DNA of 64,000 nucleotides from the NCBI GenBank assembly GCA_902490355.1, contig CABUDN010000001.1, positions 9,319 to 73,318 on the forward strand, written 5' to 3'. Every line of letters begins with the position of its first letter. Positions within the stretch are counted from its first letter, which is position 1. Under the pieces are notes generated by a model that was not told where the DNA came from, made no database searches, and saw only the letters and a program-made list of their open reading frames with translations. Origin of the DNA: an uncultured Oscillibacter sp. (GTDB taxonomy: Bacteria > Bacillota > Clostridia > Oscillospirales > Oscillospiraceae). The translations under genes and the position numbers were made by a program. Shown in pieces: positions 15,479 to 24,870 of the stretch.

Positions 15479-16689
15479 AAGGAACGATCAATCAAGATGC
15501 CAAAACGCTGGAATCCCGTGCAAACAGCATCCGGGTCAGCGCGATTTTGAAAAAATACACCATGGTCATCGCCCTGGTGGTGGTCTTTATTTTCTTCACT
15601 GCCCTGACCGGCGGTAAGATGCTCTACGCGCAAAACATCTCCAACCTGCTGCTGCAAAACGCCTATGTTCTGGTCATGGGCTGCGGCATGCTGCTGTGCA
15701 TCCTCACCGGCGGCAACGTGGACCTGAGCGTGGGCGCCACGCTGTGCCTGGTGGGTGCCATCGCCGCGCAGCTGATGTCCAACACCTCCCTCAACGCCGT
15801 GCTGGTCATCCTCATCTGCCTGGCCATCTCCGCCGTCATCGGCACCTGGCAGGGCTTCTGGATCGGCTACATGCACATCCCGCCCTTCATCTGCACCCTG
15901 GCCGGCATGTTCCTCTTCCGCGGCCTGGGCCGTGTGGTGCTGGAGTCCAAGACGGTCAGCATCTCCAACAAGCTGTTTTTGAACATCTTCAGCTCCTACA
16001 TCACCGTCCCCGGTGTGGACGCCGGTGAGATTCACTGGTCCGCCATGATCGTGGGCGTAGTGGTCGCCGCCGTGCTGCTGGTGCGCACCATCACCGGCCG
16101 TGCCAAGAAGGCGCGCAAGGGCTACGCCATGGATTCTGCCGTCAGCGCCTTCTCCAAAGTGATCCTCATCGATCTGCTGATCCTCTTCTACTGCTGGAAG
16201 CTGGCCAACTACAAGGGCATTCCCGTCATGCTGGTGTGGGTGCTGGGCATTTTGCTGCTCTACGCCTTCATCACCTCCAAGACCGCATTTGGCCGTTACT
16301 TCTACGCTGTGGGCGGCAACGAGAAGGCCACCAAACTCTCCGGTATCGATACCCGGAAGGTCTACTTCGCCGCTTACTGCTCCATGTCCATACTGGCAGG
16401 CCTGTCCGGTCTGCTGGTCGCCGCCCGGATTGGTTCCGTCAACGGCGATACCGGTATGTCCTATGAGATGGACGCCATCGGCTCCTGCTTCATCGGCGGC
16501 GCCTCCGCCTACGGCGGATCCGGTACGGTTCCCGGCATCGTGGTCGGCGCCATTTTGCTGGGCGTCATCAACCAGGGCATGTCCATCTACGGCCTGGACA
16601 ACAACTGGCAGTATGTGGTCAAGGGCGCTGTGCTGCTGATCGCCGTCATCTTCGACGTGGTGTCCAACCACAAGACCGGCAAGGCCTAA
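15475..16689 (+). CDS. Multiple-sugar ABC transporter permease (GguB/XylH type)
   Basis: Membrane component of the same importer. 404 aa, longer than RbsC (~320) and close to GguB/XylH (~390-430), with the extra cytoplasmic loop around residues 190-230 (RAKKARKGYAMD) typical of that subgroup. About ten membrane segments; the conserved GGxVDLSVG-like motif is GGNVDLSVGATL and EAA-like sequences lie near GRYFYAVGGNEKAT. It overlaps the ATPase gene by 4 nt and is followed 10 nt later by xylB. Confidence 0.93.
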   Translation: MKGTINQDAKTLESRANSIRVSAILKKYTMVIALVVVFIFFTALTGGKMLYAQNISNLLLQNAYVLVMGCGMLLCILTGGNVDLSVGATLCLVGAIAAQLMSNTSLNAVLVILICLAISAVIGTWQGFWIGYMHIPPFICTLAGMFLFRGLGRVVLESKTVSISNKLFLNIFSSYITVPGVDAGEIHWSAMIVGVVVAAVLLVRTITGRAKKARKGYAMDSAVSAFSKVILIDLLILFYCWKLANYKGIPVMLVWVLGILLLYAFITSKTAFGRYFYAVGGNEKATKLSGIDTRKVYFAAYCSMSILAGLSGLLVAARIGSVNGDTGMSYEMDAIGSCFIGGASAYGGSGTVPGIVVGAILLGVINQGMSIYGLDNNWQYVVKGAVLLIAVIFDVVSNHKTGKA

Positions 16690-16699
16690 GGAGGAAACC

Positions 16700-18178
16700 A
16701 TGCTGTATATCGGAGTGGATCTGGGAACCTCTGCCGTTAAGCTTTTGCTCATGGACGGCAGCGGCACCATCCAGAAGATCGTCTCCCGGGAATATCCCAT
16801 TTCCTTCCCCCACCCCGGCTGGTCCGAGCAGAATCCCGAGGACTGGCTGCGCCAGACCCTCGACGGCATCCGGGAGCTGACCGCCCAGTGCGACCGCTCC
16901 CAAATTGCCGGGATCGGCTGCGGCGGCCAGATGCACGGTCTGGTAGTGCTGGACGAACACGACCAGGTTCTGCGTCCCGCCATTCTCTGGAACGACGGCC
17001 GCACCGCGGAGGAAACCGAATATCTCAATACCGTGATCGGGCGGGAGACCCTCTCCCGCCGCACGGCCAACATCGCCTTTGCAGGCTTCACGGCCCCCAA
17101 GCTGCTGTGGATGCGCAAGCACGAGCCGGAGCTCTTTGCCCGAATCCGCAAGGTGATGCTGCCCAAGGACTATCTCAACTATATGCTCACCGGCGTGCAC
17201 TGCACGGATGTCTCCGACGCCTCCGGCATGCTGCTCTTTGACGTGGAACACAAGTGCTGGAGCCCGGAGATGCTGGAACTGTGCGGGCTGAATGCATCCC
17301 AGATGGCCCGGGTGTTTGAAAGCTACGAAACGGTCGGCACGCTCAAGCCGGACGTGGCCCGGTCTTTGGACCTTCCCGAAACCGTCAAAGTCTGCGCCGG
17401 TGCCGGCGACAACGCCGCCGCGGCAGTGGGAACCGCTACCGTGGGCGACGGACAGTGCAACATCTCCCTGGGCACCTCCGGCACCATCTTCATCTCCAGC
17501 GAGCGCTTCGGCGTCGATCCCCACAACGCGCTCCACGCCTTTGCCCACGCCGACGGGCACTATCATCTCATGGGCTGCATGCTCTCCGCCGCCTCCTGCA
17601 ACAAGTGGTGGATGGATGACATTCTGGGCACCAAGGACTATGCCGCCGAACAATCCCCCATCACCGATGAGCGCCTGGGATGCAATCATGTGTTCTTCCT
17701 GCCCTATCTCATGGGAGAGCGCTCTCCCCACAACGATCCTGCCGCCCGGGGCACCTTCATCGGCCTGACCATGGATGCCTCCCGGGCCGACATGACCCAG
17801 GCCGTGCTGGAAGGTGTGGCCTTCGGTATCCGGGACTCCCTGGAGGTTGCCCGGTCTCTGGGCCTCAACATCCAGCGCAGCAAGATCTGCGGCGGCGGCG
17901 CCAAGAGTCCCCTCTGGCGGAAAATCTTCGCCAATGTCCTGAACCTGGACATTGAGGTCCCGGTGACCGAGGAGGGTCCGGGCTACGGCGGCGCCATGCT
18001 GGCGGCGGTGGCCTGCGGGGAATATCCCAGCGTGGCTGCGGCGGCCGAGGCCCTGATCCACGTCAAGGAAACCGTTCATCCCGATCCGGAGATTGCCGCC
18101 CGCTATGAGGTGCAGTACCGGAAGTTCCGGGAAATCTATCCCACGCTCAAGGCCCTGTTCCCCCGTTTGCAGGGATAA
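16700..18178 (+). CDS. xylB: Xylulokinase (FGGY family)
   Basis: ATP-dependent kinase converting D-xylulose to D-xylulose 5-phosphate for the pentose phosphate pathway. 492 aa. FGGY features: N-terminal phosphate loop GVDLGTSAVKLLLMD, the xylulokinase hallmark GGQMHGLV, WNDGRT, the ATP-site glycine cluster GAGDNAAAAVG, and C-terminal GGGAKSPLWRKI. AGGAGG 6-7 nt upstream of ATG. No xylose isomerase gene lies in the operon; the isomerase role may be filled by the fucose/arabinose-type isomerase at 19844. Confidence 0.92.
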   Translation: MLYIGVDLGTSAVKLLLMDGSGTIQKIVSREYPISFPHPGWSEQNPEDWLRQTLDGIRELTAQCDRSQIAGIGCGGQMHGLVVLDEHDQVLRPAILWNDGRTAEETEYLNTVIGRETLSRRTANIAFAGFTAPKLLWMRKHEPELFARIRKVMLPKDYLNYMLTGVHCTDVSDASGMLLFDVEHKCWSPEMLELCGLNASQMARVFESYETVGTLKPDVARSLDLPETVKVCAGAGDNAAAAVGTATVGDGQCNISLGTSGTIFISSERFGVDPHNALHAFAHADGHYHLMGCMLSAASCNKWWMDDILGTKDYAAEQSPITDERLGCNHVFFLPYLMGERSPHNDPAARGTFIGLTMDASRADMTQAVLEGVAFGIRDSLEVARSLGLNIQRSKICGGGAKSPLWRKIFANVLNLDIEVPVTEEGPGYGGAMLAAVACGEYPSVAAAAEALIHVKETVHPDPEIAARYEVQYRKFREIYPTLKALFPRLQG

Positions 18179-18195
18179 AAAGAGGGAGGACGCCC

Positions 18196-18498
18196 ATGAC
18201 CCATGGACCTTCCGCACCCCAGCCGGTGTATCACCCCGCCCGGAAAGCCCGGGCCGGGCGAACCATGACTCTGCGGGTGCTGGTATGCTTGTATTTTCTC
18301 TATCTGGCCTGGCAGATTGCCTCCGGCGGTGCCGCCGGCACGTCTCCCATTCCGCAGTGGGGCGTGGTGGCACTGACCGCGGCGTTTGCCGCCGTGGCGG
18401 TAGGCTTCGGCTATTACGCCTGGCGGCGCTACCGCACGGATCTCAAGGCCGCGGAGCTGACGGAGGAGGAGCGCCGGGAACTGGAGGCAGAATCGTGA
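18196..18498 (+). CDS. Small two-segment membrane protein (100 aa)
   Basis: Not a recognised family. Basic cytoplasmic N-terminus (about 27 residues), membrane segments about residues 28-45 (LRVLVCLYFLYLAWQIA) and 57-76 (VVALTAAFAAVAVGFGYYAW), then a charged helical tail rich in Glu/Arg. GGGAGG precedes ATG. It lies in the sugar operon between xylB and a YczE-like protein and overlaps the latter by 4 nt; the role in sugar use is unknown. Confidence 0.72.
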   Translation: MTHGPSAPQPVYHPARKARAGRTMTLRVLVCLYFLYLAWQIASGGAAGTSPIPQWGVVALTAAFAAVAVGFGYYAWRRYRTDLKAAELTEEERRELEAES

Positions 18499-19178
18499 AG
18501 TCCCGTTCTGTCCGGGAGGAAGCGGTCCGCCTGGTATTGCTCCTGGCCGGGCTGTGCGTGGCCCATCTGGGCGTCACGCTGTTTTTGCAGACCGACCTGG
18601 GCTCCGATCCTTTCAACGTCTTTGTGCAGGGACTGTTCCGGTTCCTGCCCTGGCCCGGATTCATGACCCACGGACGGGTTCATCTGTTGGTGTCTCTGGT
18701 CATCATGGTGGTGCTGCTGGTGGTGGACCGTAAGTTCGTGCGCATCGGCACGGTGGTCTGCATGGCATTGGGCGGCCCCATCATCGATGTCTTCACTGTA
18801 TTGCTCGCCCCCCTGATCCACAGCGAACGCCCCCTGCCGGTGCGGCTGGCGGCGTTGGTTTTGGGCTGTGTGATCCTGGCCTTCGGCATGACCATTGTGA
18901 TCTGTTCTGAAGCCGGTACCGGCCCCAACGATCTGGTGGGCGTGGTGCTCAGCGACAAGCTGGGCAAACCCTTCGGCCCCGTCCGGGTGGCGGTGGATTT
19001 GTTCTTTGCGCTCTCCGGCTTTGCGCTGGGCGGCGTGCTGGGCCTGGGCACCGTGATCTGCGCCTTCGTGGTAGGTCCCGCCGCCCAGACATTCATGCCG
19101 GTGAGCCGGCGTATTTGCGATGGCTGTGTCCATCAATTTGCAGGGAGGGACTCCCTCCCGAGAGGTGATTCTGTATGA
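18495..19178 (+). CDS. YczE/YyaS/YitT-type integral membrane protein
   Basis: 227 aa from GTG at 18495 (GGAGG 7 nt upstream, inside the previous gene). About six membrane segments; the FLQTDLGSDPFNVFVQGL and SEAGTGPNDLVGVVLSDKLG stretches are the two internally related motifs of this family. Family members are uncharacterised transport-like proteins. It overlaps its upstream neighbour and the DUF4867 gene by 4 nt each, so it is tightly built into the operon. Confidence 0.82.
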   Translation: MKSRSVREEAVRLVLLLAGLCVAHLGVTLFLQTDLGSDPFNVFVQGLFRFLPWPGFMTHGRVHLLVSLVIMVVLLVVDRKFVRIGTVVCMALGGPIIDVFTVLLAPLIHSERPLPVRLAALVLGCVILAFGMTIVICSEAGTGPNDLVGVVLSDKLGKPFGPVRVAVDLFFALSGFALGGVLGLGTVICAFVVGPAAQTFMPVSRRICDGCVHQFAGRDSLPRGDSV

Positions 19179-19813
19179 CAATTCTTCCCATTTCCGATCC
19201 TGCTTTTGCCTCTTACGGCAAGGTTCTGGAGGGCTACGACACCCAGGATCTGCTCCGGACCCTGGAAGCAGCCACCCCGCTGCCTGAAGGCGTGGAGTAT
19301 GTCCCCTCCCAGCCGGAGCTGGAATCTCTGCCCCTGACCGCGCAGCTATCCTCCAACGCCTACGGCGGCATGCCCATTCAGATGGGCTGGTGCAACGGCC
19401 ACAACACCAAGCTCAACTGCCTGGAGTACCACCGGGACAGCGAGCTCAACTGCGGCACGGAGGATTTCATTCTCCTGCTGGCCCGGATGGATGACATCGC
19501 GCCCGACGGCACGCTGGATACCGGCCTCGTCAAGGCCTTCCGGGTGCCCGCCGGCGTGCTGGTGGAAGTCTATGCCACCACACTGCACTATGCCCCCTGC
19601 TCCGCCGCCAAGGGCGCGGGCTTCCGGGTGCTGGTGGCGCTCCCCAAGGGAACCAACGGTCCCCGTCCGGACATTCAGGTCCTCAACCGGGAGGACTCCA
19701 TGCTTTGGGCCTGCAACAAGTGGCTCCTGGCCCATCCCGAAAGCAGCGAAGCCGCCCAGGGCGCGCCCGCTGTGCTGCGGGGCGAAAATATTGATATTGC
19801 CGCCGATCTGTAA
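19175..19813 (+). CDS. DUF4867 family protein (cupin-like)
   Basis: 212 aa; recognised as the DUF4867 family, which commonly sits beside fucose/arabinose-type isomerases. A candidate cupin metal motif is GHNTKLNCLEYHRDSELN with the two His and Glu, matched by a C-terminal motif VEVYATTLHYAPCS. Because some sugar isomerases (lyxose, mannose) are cupins, a role as aldose epimerase/isomerase or sugar-binding accessory is plausible, but this is inference. Start overlaps the previous gene (ATGA). Confidence 0.8.
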   Translation: MTILPISDPAFASYGKVLEGYDTQDLLRTLEAATPLPEGVEYVPSQPELESLPLTAQLSSNAYGGMPIQMGWCNGHNTKLNCLEYHRDSELNCGTEDFILLLARMDDIAPDGTLDTGLVKAFRVPAGVLVEVYATTLHYAPCSAAKGAGFRVLVALPKGTNGPRPDIQVLNREDSMLWACNKWLLAHPESSEAAQGAPAVLRGENIDIAADL

Positions 19814-19843
19814 GGCGAATATTCAGAAAGAGGTGCGTTCATC

Positions 19844-21334
19844 ATGCTGACCAACATTCCGGAAGTCAAACTGGGCATCATCGCGGTGTCCCGGGACTGC
19901 TTCATCATTTCTCTCTCCGAGCGCCGCCGGGCTGCCATCGTGGCCGCCTGCCAGAACAAGGGTCTGGATCTGTACGAGTGCAAGACCACGGTGGAAAACG
20001 AGAAGGATATGCTCAAAGCCGTGGATGAAGTAAAGAGCGCGGGCTGCAACGCCCTGGTGGTGTTCCTGGGCAACTTCGGTCCCGAGACGCCTGAGACCCT
20101 CATCGCCCAGCGGTTTGACGGCCCCGTCATGTATGTGGCCGCCGCCGAGGAAAGCGGCAAGGACCTCATCGACGGCCGCGGCGACGCCTACTGCGGCATG
20201 CTCAACTGCTCTTACAACCTGGGCATGCGCCATCTCAAGGCCTACATCCCCTCCTATCCCGTGGGCACCGCGGAGGATATCGCCTCCATGATCGCGGACT
20301 TCAAGCCCATTGCCTGCGCCCTGATCGGCCTCTCCGGCCTCAAGATCATCACCTTCGGCCCCCGTCCCCAGGACTTCTTCGCCTGCAACGCTCCCATCAA
20401 GGGATTGTATGAGCTGGGCGTGGAAGTGGAGGAAAACTCCGAGCTGGATCTGCTGGTGGCCTACAAGGCCCACGAGGGCGATCCCCGGATCCCCGAGGTC
20501 TGCGCAGACATGGCCAAGGAGATGGGCGAGGGCAAGTACTATCCCGACCTCAACGCCCGGATGGCTCAGCTGGAGCTGACTTTGCTGGATTGGGCCGAGG
20601 CCCACAAGGGCGCCCGCCAGTATGTGGCCTTTGCCGACAAGTGCTGGCCCGCCTTCCCGGAGGCCTTCGGCTTTGAGCCCTGCTATGTCAACTCCCGCCT
20701 GGTCAGCCGCGGCATCCCCGTCTCCTGCGAGGTGGATATCTACGGCGCACTCAGCGAATACATCGGCATGTGCGTCTCCGGTGAGACCGTCACGCTGCTG
20801 GATATCAACAACTCCGTCCCCGCCGACCTCTATCAGGAGGACATCGCCGGCAAGTTCCCCTATCAGCTGACCGATACCTTCATGGGCTTCCACTGCGGCA
20901 ACACCCCCAGCTGCAAGCTGTGCGCCGACCGGGCCGTAAAGTATCAGCTGATTCAGCACCGTCTGCTGGAGCCCAAGGGTTCCGAGCCCGATTTCACCCG
21001 CGGCACGCTGGAAGGCGATATCGCCGCCTCTCCCATCACCTTCTACCGTCTCCAGTGCGACAGCGAGGGCAAGCTCCGCTCCTACATTGCTCAGGGCGAA
21101 GTCCTGCCGGTCAAGACCCGCTCCTTCGGCGGCATCGGCGTATTCGCCATCCCCGAAATGGGCCGGTTCTACCGTCATGTGCTGGTGGAGAAGCGCTATC
21201 CCCACCATGGCGCCGTGGCCTTCGGCCACTACGGCAAGGCTCTCTTTGAGGTCATGAAGATGCTGGGTGTGGAGGACATCGCCTACAACCAGCCCAAGAG
21301 CCTGCCCTATCCCACCGAGAATCCCTTCGTGTAA
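19844..21334 (+). CDS. L-fucose/L-arabinose isomerase family protein
   Basis: Predicted metal-dependent aldose-ketose isomerase. 496 aa. Features shared with the FucI/AraA fold: N-terminal Rossmann-like domain (GIIAVSRDCFIISLSERRR), a central domain with FGPRPQDF, and the C-terminal region carrying candidate metal ligands (CEVDIYGALSEYIG, DINNSVP, GFHCGNTPSCKL). With xylulokinase in the same operon it probably makes the ketopentose substrate for that kinase. Which sugar it uses cannot be read from sequence. AAAGAGG precedes ATG. Confidence 0.85.
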   Translation: MLTNIPEVKLGIIAVSRDCFIISLSERRRAAIVAACQNKGLDLYECKTTVENEKDMLKAVDEVKSAGCNALVVFLGNFGPETPETLIAQRFDGPVMYVAAAEESGKDLIDGRGDAYCGMLNCSYNLGMRHLKAYIPSYPVGTAEDIASMIADFKPIACALIGLSGLKIITFGPRPQDFFACNAPIKGLYELGVEVEENSELDLLVAYKAHEGDPRIPEVCADMAKEMGEGKYYPDLNARMAQLELTLLDWAEAHKGARQYVAFADKCWPAFPEAFGFEPCYVNSRLVSRGIPVSCEVDIYGALSEYIGMCVSGETVTLLDINNSVPADLYQEDIAGKFPYQLTDTFMGFHCGNTPSCKLCADRAVKYQLIQHRLLEPKGSEPDFTRGTLEGDIAASPITFYRLQCDSEGKLRSYIAQGEVLPVKTRSFGGIGVFAIPEMGRFYRHVLVEKRYPHHGAVAFGHYGKALFEVMKMLGVEDIAYNQPKSLPYPTENPFV

Positions 21335-21337
21335 TCC

Positions 21338-21760
21338 ATGGAACTGCTGGAGGAGCTGCAATCGCTCTACACAGGCTATCTTCTCAAGACCGAGCAGCTG
21401 GAACGGGACCGCAAACCCGCGGACGGACTGCTGGGCATGGGCAGCGGCCCTGCCGCCGATCCCTGCCACGACCGGTTTGCCCAGGAGCTGGAAGCACTGC
21501 TGCGCCGGATGGATGCGCTCCCCTCTTCCCAGCTTTTTCAGGCACTCTCGTTGATCTACACCGCGCCCTTTGCCCACCGGGACAATCCTTCCGCCTACTG
21601 GATGCTTCAGGCGGTCCACGGACTGACCGTGCCTCTGATTCCCCGACTCTCTCCGGAGGATGCGCAGGCCCTGCGGACCCGGTATCAGGAGGACTATCCC
21701 CGTTGGGAACGGCTGCCTGCCCAGAAACAGGTCCTGGCCGCGCTCAAGCGCAATCGATAA
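21338..21760 (+). CDS. Hypothetical protein, last gene of the sugar operon (140 aa)
   Basis: Not recognised. Mostly helical, acidic, no signal peptide or membrane segment. Contains the stretch MGSGPAADPCHDRFAQELEALLRRMD (about residues 33-58) with a possible metal-binding Cys-His pair. Starts 3 nt after the isomerase stop and is followed by a strong terminator, so it is part of the operon. Confidence 0.6.
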   Translation: MELLEELQSLYTGYLLKTEQLERDRKPADGLLGMGSGPAADPCHDRFAQELEALLRRMDALPSSQLFQALSLIYTAPFAHRDNPSAYWMLQAVHGLTVPLIPRLSPEDAQALRTRYQEDYPRWERLPAQKQVLAALKRNR

Positions 21761-21766
21761 AAAACA

Positions 21767-21794
21767 GCACGCGGACGCAAAAGCGTCCGCGTGC
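21767..21794 (+). terminator. Terminator of the pentose operon
   Basis: Perfect 12-bp stem GCACGCGGACGC/GCGTCCGCGTGC, AAAA loop, then CGTTTTTT. Confidence 0.93.
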
Positions 21795-21903
21795 CGTTTT
21801 TTGGGAAGAATCCCGAACCGATCGCAGCTTCCCGCAAGGTGCCGGTTCCGACGTCCCGGCAGGAAGTGCCGGGCATGCCCCCCAGGCAGCCAGAGCAGGA
21901 AGA

Positions 21904-21937
21904 CCGCGCCCCCGGCCGTGACTGGCCGGGGGCGCGG
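21904..21937. terminator. Terminator downstream of the SLH protein gene
   Basis: Perfect 14-bp stem CCGCGCCCCCGGCC/GGCCGGGGGCGCGG with a 6-nt loop, 34 nt after the minus-strand SLH gene. The T-run is weak on either side. A small hairpin (CCCGGCA/TGCCGGG, 21855-21873) lies to its left; nothing else is seen in 21795-21970. Confidence 0.7.
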
Positions 21938-21970
21938 TTCCTTGGTTTTCCTGCAGTTTGTGCCGGTCCG

Positions 21971-24856
21971 TTACTCGGCCATATCGCGATACAGGAAGGT
22001 CACAACCTGCGCACGGGTGCAGGTGGCGTTGGGTGCGAAGGTGGTCGCGGTCACGCCGCCGGTGATGCCTTCTTCCGCAGCCCAGGCCACTGCGTCAGCG
22101 TAGTACGCATCCGCAGGAACATCCGTAAAGGACACGCTGCTGCTTGCAGCGGGGCTGCCCTGTGCACGGTGCAGGAAGGTCACGATCTGGGCACGGGTGC
22201 AGGTGGCATTGGGCGCGAAGGTGGTCTCCGTCATGCCGCCGGTGATGCCGCTGGCATATGCCCACAGGATTGCCTGATAGTTGTAGGCATCCTCGGAGAC
22301 ATCGGTAAAGGGATTGACCATATTCACCACAGGAGAACCAGCCGCTCTCCACAGGAAGGTCACAACCTGACCGCGGGTGCAGCCGTTGTTGGGGCCGAAC
22401 GTGGTGGCCGTGATGCCGCCGGTGATGCCCTCTTCCGCTGCCCAGGCTACTGCGTCTGCGTAATAGGCATCAGAAGGAACGTCGCTGAATCCGGCAACCG
22501 TCGGAGTGCCGATGGTCCAGGTGGCCTTCACCTTCACGCTGCCGATGGGCATGGTAAAGGTGTAGCGGCCGTCGGCGCGCTTGGTCAGTTCGAGTTCATC
22601 GCCGTTGCTGGCGGTGGCAGTCAGTTCTTTGAGCACATACCCGTCGTCAGGCTTGACGGTGATGGTCACCTTGTCGCCCTTGGAGGCGTTGCGGGGAGAC
22701 ACGGTAAGGCTGCCGTGGCTGCCGCTGTCAACAGAAATGCTGTAAGAGGAGCCGCCGGAGCTGCTGCCGCCGCCGGAGGGACGGGGATCCTCCCGCTCCA
22801 CGATGGTCACATTGACCAGGGTCTCCACGAGGGAATAGGTGTCCAGATCATCCGGGGTGAACACCGCAATCTTCACGCCGCTGTCCGCCACATTGGTCAG
22901 GGCCTGGCCCTCCTTGAAGGACCACGTGCCGGGAACTTCCTTGCCGTCATACACGGCAGTACCCTGCAGGAGACTGCCGGAGATGGGGCTGCCGGTATAG
23001 GTGGCGGTGAGATCCTCCACTTCCACCACGGGGACATACTCATAGACGACGTTGACATCCAGGTCGGCATAGGAGTCCTCATAGTTGACAGAACCAATCC
23101 GGATCACAGCAGACGCCTGCTTGCCCGTATCCTCTTGCGTCAGGCCGTCCTTCAGGGCGAAGGTCACCTGGCCGTTGGCATCCACGGCAAACGCTTCGCC
23201 CAGCAGGGCATTGTCGTCCACCGCCTCAAAGACATAGTAATCGTTGGTATCCGGTACGAAGCCCGCCACAGCGGCGCTCTTCCGGGCGGTATCCTGATAG
23301 TTGACATACACGGTCTGACCGGGAACCGTCTTGGCCGCCGCCTTGGCAATGGTGCCGGTGGCTGCAATCTGGCCGTTGGTCAGGGTGTAGTTGGCCGTCG
23401 CGGCCGTGGACAGGAGCTCCACGCTGACCGTCACGCTCTTGCTTGCGCCGGCGTTGGCGTCGGCAAAGGCCGCGCTCACCGTGTAGTCCGTGCCGGCAGT
23501 CAGGCTCTCCCCGTTGGCCAGACCCGCGAAGCTCACCGCAGCGGTGGCGTCGGTGGTGCCGTCATAGGTCTTTTCCGCCACGGTGGCAGAAGCCGTCAGA
23601 GGTGCCGGAGTAATGGTGAAGGTATGGCTGACGGTACCCAGATTTTCCTCATCCTCATAGCAGGCGGTAATGGTGTACGTACCCGCATCGGAAACGGTAT
23701 CCGTCAGGGCAACCGTCTGGGCGCTGCCGCCGTCCTTGGTCAGGGTGTAGGTGAAGGCCGCTGCGGGGGTGATGTCCGCAATGCTGGCTTCACTGACGAA
23801 GGTGTTCAGCGCCACCGGACCGGCATAGACCGCCGTGTCCTGCGCCTGCGCAAAGGTGATCTTGTCGCTGACGTCGTTCTTGGACGCCAAGGTCCACTGC
23901 GCCGTCACCGTGGTGTCGCCGCTGGGGATGAACTCATAGTTGGTCGCCACCGTCTGACCGTTGAGGCTGAAGCCCGTGAGGGTATAGCCCGGCTTGGTGA
24001 AGGCGTAGTCGCCCAGCTTCACGTGGGCAGGATATGCCTGGGACACCGTCACGGTACCCTGGCCATTGCAGGTGCCGCCGTCACCGTTGAGGGTGGTGGT
24101 GTAGCTCTTGGGATACAGGGTGAGCTGATAGGGCGTATTGCCGTAATAGGCAAAATCCGACCCCATATGCTCGCCCACGCTGGCGGTGCCGTTGCGGTTA
24201 TACACCACAGCAGCTCTGTTTTGCGCGGCCGTCAGAGTGGCATTGAGAGCGCTGGTGCCGTCCTGGCTGCCAAAGCGCACGGAACCGCTGCTGCGCACAG
24301 CGCCGGACGTGCCTTTGACCTCGCCGTTGACATCCACATTCACATCGGCGCCCACGATGCCATATCCTCTGACATTGATGGTCATCAGGTTGCTGCCCTT
24401 GCCGTCATAGTAGGTCTTGCCGTCGGGGCCGGTCCACACCAAAGAGTTGGAACGGACGGTCACGTCACCGTTGGCAACAATGCCATTGGCGGACTTGCTG
24501 TTGATGGTCAGCGTGCCGTTGACCACCAGATCCAGGCTGTCATCGGCCCAGAGCTGAATGGCACTGTGATAGGTACTCTCGTTATCGATGACCACGTTGC
24601 CGTTGGCATAGATGGTCAGGTTGCCGCCGGTAGTCACATCAATGTAGCCGCCCTGGTAGTTGTCCAGAGTCAGGGTGCGCTCGCTGGCGTCATAGACCCA
24701 GCCCGGGCCGGAGTGATCCACAGTTCCGCTGCCTTTTCCGATCACGATATTGCTGCCCGCTGCTCCCGCCGAAACCGGTAGGATCAGAGAGCACAGCAGC
24801 ACCAGCGCCAGATTCAGCGCCAGCAGCCGCCGCTTGGGTGTGGTTCGTTGCTTCAT
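21971..24856 (-). CDS. Secreted SLH-domain surface (S-layer-associated) protein with YDG/repeat domains
   Basis: Large exported protein held on the cell wall by SLH domains. 961 aa. Signal peptide at 1-32 (LLALNLALVLLCSLILPVSAGAA). Residues about 34-260 are a carbohydrate-domain-like repeat beta-helix region (IDVTTGGNLTIYANGNVVIDN). Then an InlB-like/MBG beta-repeat (TKPGYTLTGFSLNGQ), a YDG-type repeat (KTYDGTTDATAAVSFAG), a Gly/Ser linker (PSGGGSSSGGSS), and three SLH domains at about 785-961 (FSDVPSDAYYADAVAWA and relatives). Start 14 nt after the O-antigen-ligase-like gene with AGGAGG, so the two are coupled. Possibly glycosylated through that neighbour (inference). Confidence 0.9.
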   Translation of the reverse strand: MKQRTTPKRRLLALNLALVLLCSLILPVSAGAAGSNIVIGKGSGTVDHSGPGWVYDASERTLTLDNYQGGYIDVTTGGNLTIYANGNVVIDNESTYHSAIQLWADDSLDLVVNGTLTINSKSANGIVANGDVTVRSNSLVWTGPDGKTYYDGKGSNLMTINVRGYGIVGADVNVDVNGEVKGTSGAVRSSGSVRFGSQDGTSALNATLTAAQNRAAVVYNRNGTASVGEHMGSDFAYYGNTPYQLTLYPKSYTTTLNGDGGTCNGQGTVTVSQAYPAHVKLGDYAFTKPGYTLTGFSLNGQTVATNYEFIPSGDTTVTAQWTLASKNDVSDKITFAQAQDTAVYAGPVALNTFVSEASIADITPAAAFTYTLTKDGGSAQTVALTDTVSDAGTYTITACYEDEENLGTVSHTFTITPAPLTASATVAEKTYDGTTDATAAVSFAGLANGESLTAGTDYTVSAAFADANAGASKSVTVSVELLSTAATANYTLTNGQIAATGTIAKAAAKTVPGQTVYVNYQDTARKSAAVAGFVPDTNDYYVFEAVDDNALLGEAFAVDANGQVTFALKDGLTQEDTGKQASAVIRIGSVNYEDSYADLDVNVVYEYVPVVEVEDLTATYTGSPISGSLLQGTAVYDGKEVPGTWSFKEGQALTNVADSGVKIAVFTPDDLDTYSLVETLVNVTIVEREDPRPSGGGSSSGGSSYSISVDSGSHGSLTVSPRNASKGDKVTITVKPDDGYVLKELTATASNGDELELTKRADGRYTFTMPIGSVKVKATWTIGTPTVAGFSDVPSDAYYADAVAWAAEEGITGGITATTFGPNNGCTRGQVVTFLWRAAGSPVVNMVNPFTDVSEDAYNYQAILWAYASGITGGMTETTFAPNATCTRAQIVTFLHRAQGSPAASSSVSFTDVPADAYYADAVAWAAEEGITGGVTATTFAPNATCTRAQVVTFLYRDMAE

Positions 24857-24870
24857 ACTTGTTCTCCTCC

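Noticed and set aside
15352..18373. Two long minus-strand frames opposite the sugar permease and xylulokinase
   Set aside because: Opposite genes with complete family motifs; their composition is typical of antisense frames at high GC.
21660..22103. Frame of 147 codons after the pentose operon
   Set aside because: It runs through two terminators and into the antisense of the SLH gene; no ribosome site.
21791..24781. 996-codon open frame antisense to the SLH protein gene
   Set aside because: Gly/His-rich shadow of the SLH gene, which has signal peptide and three SLH domains; no ribosome site or known domain.
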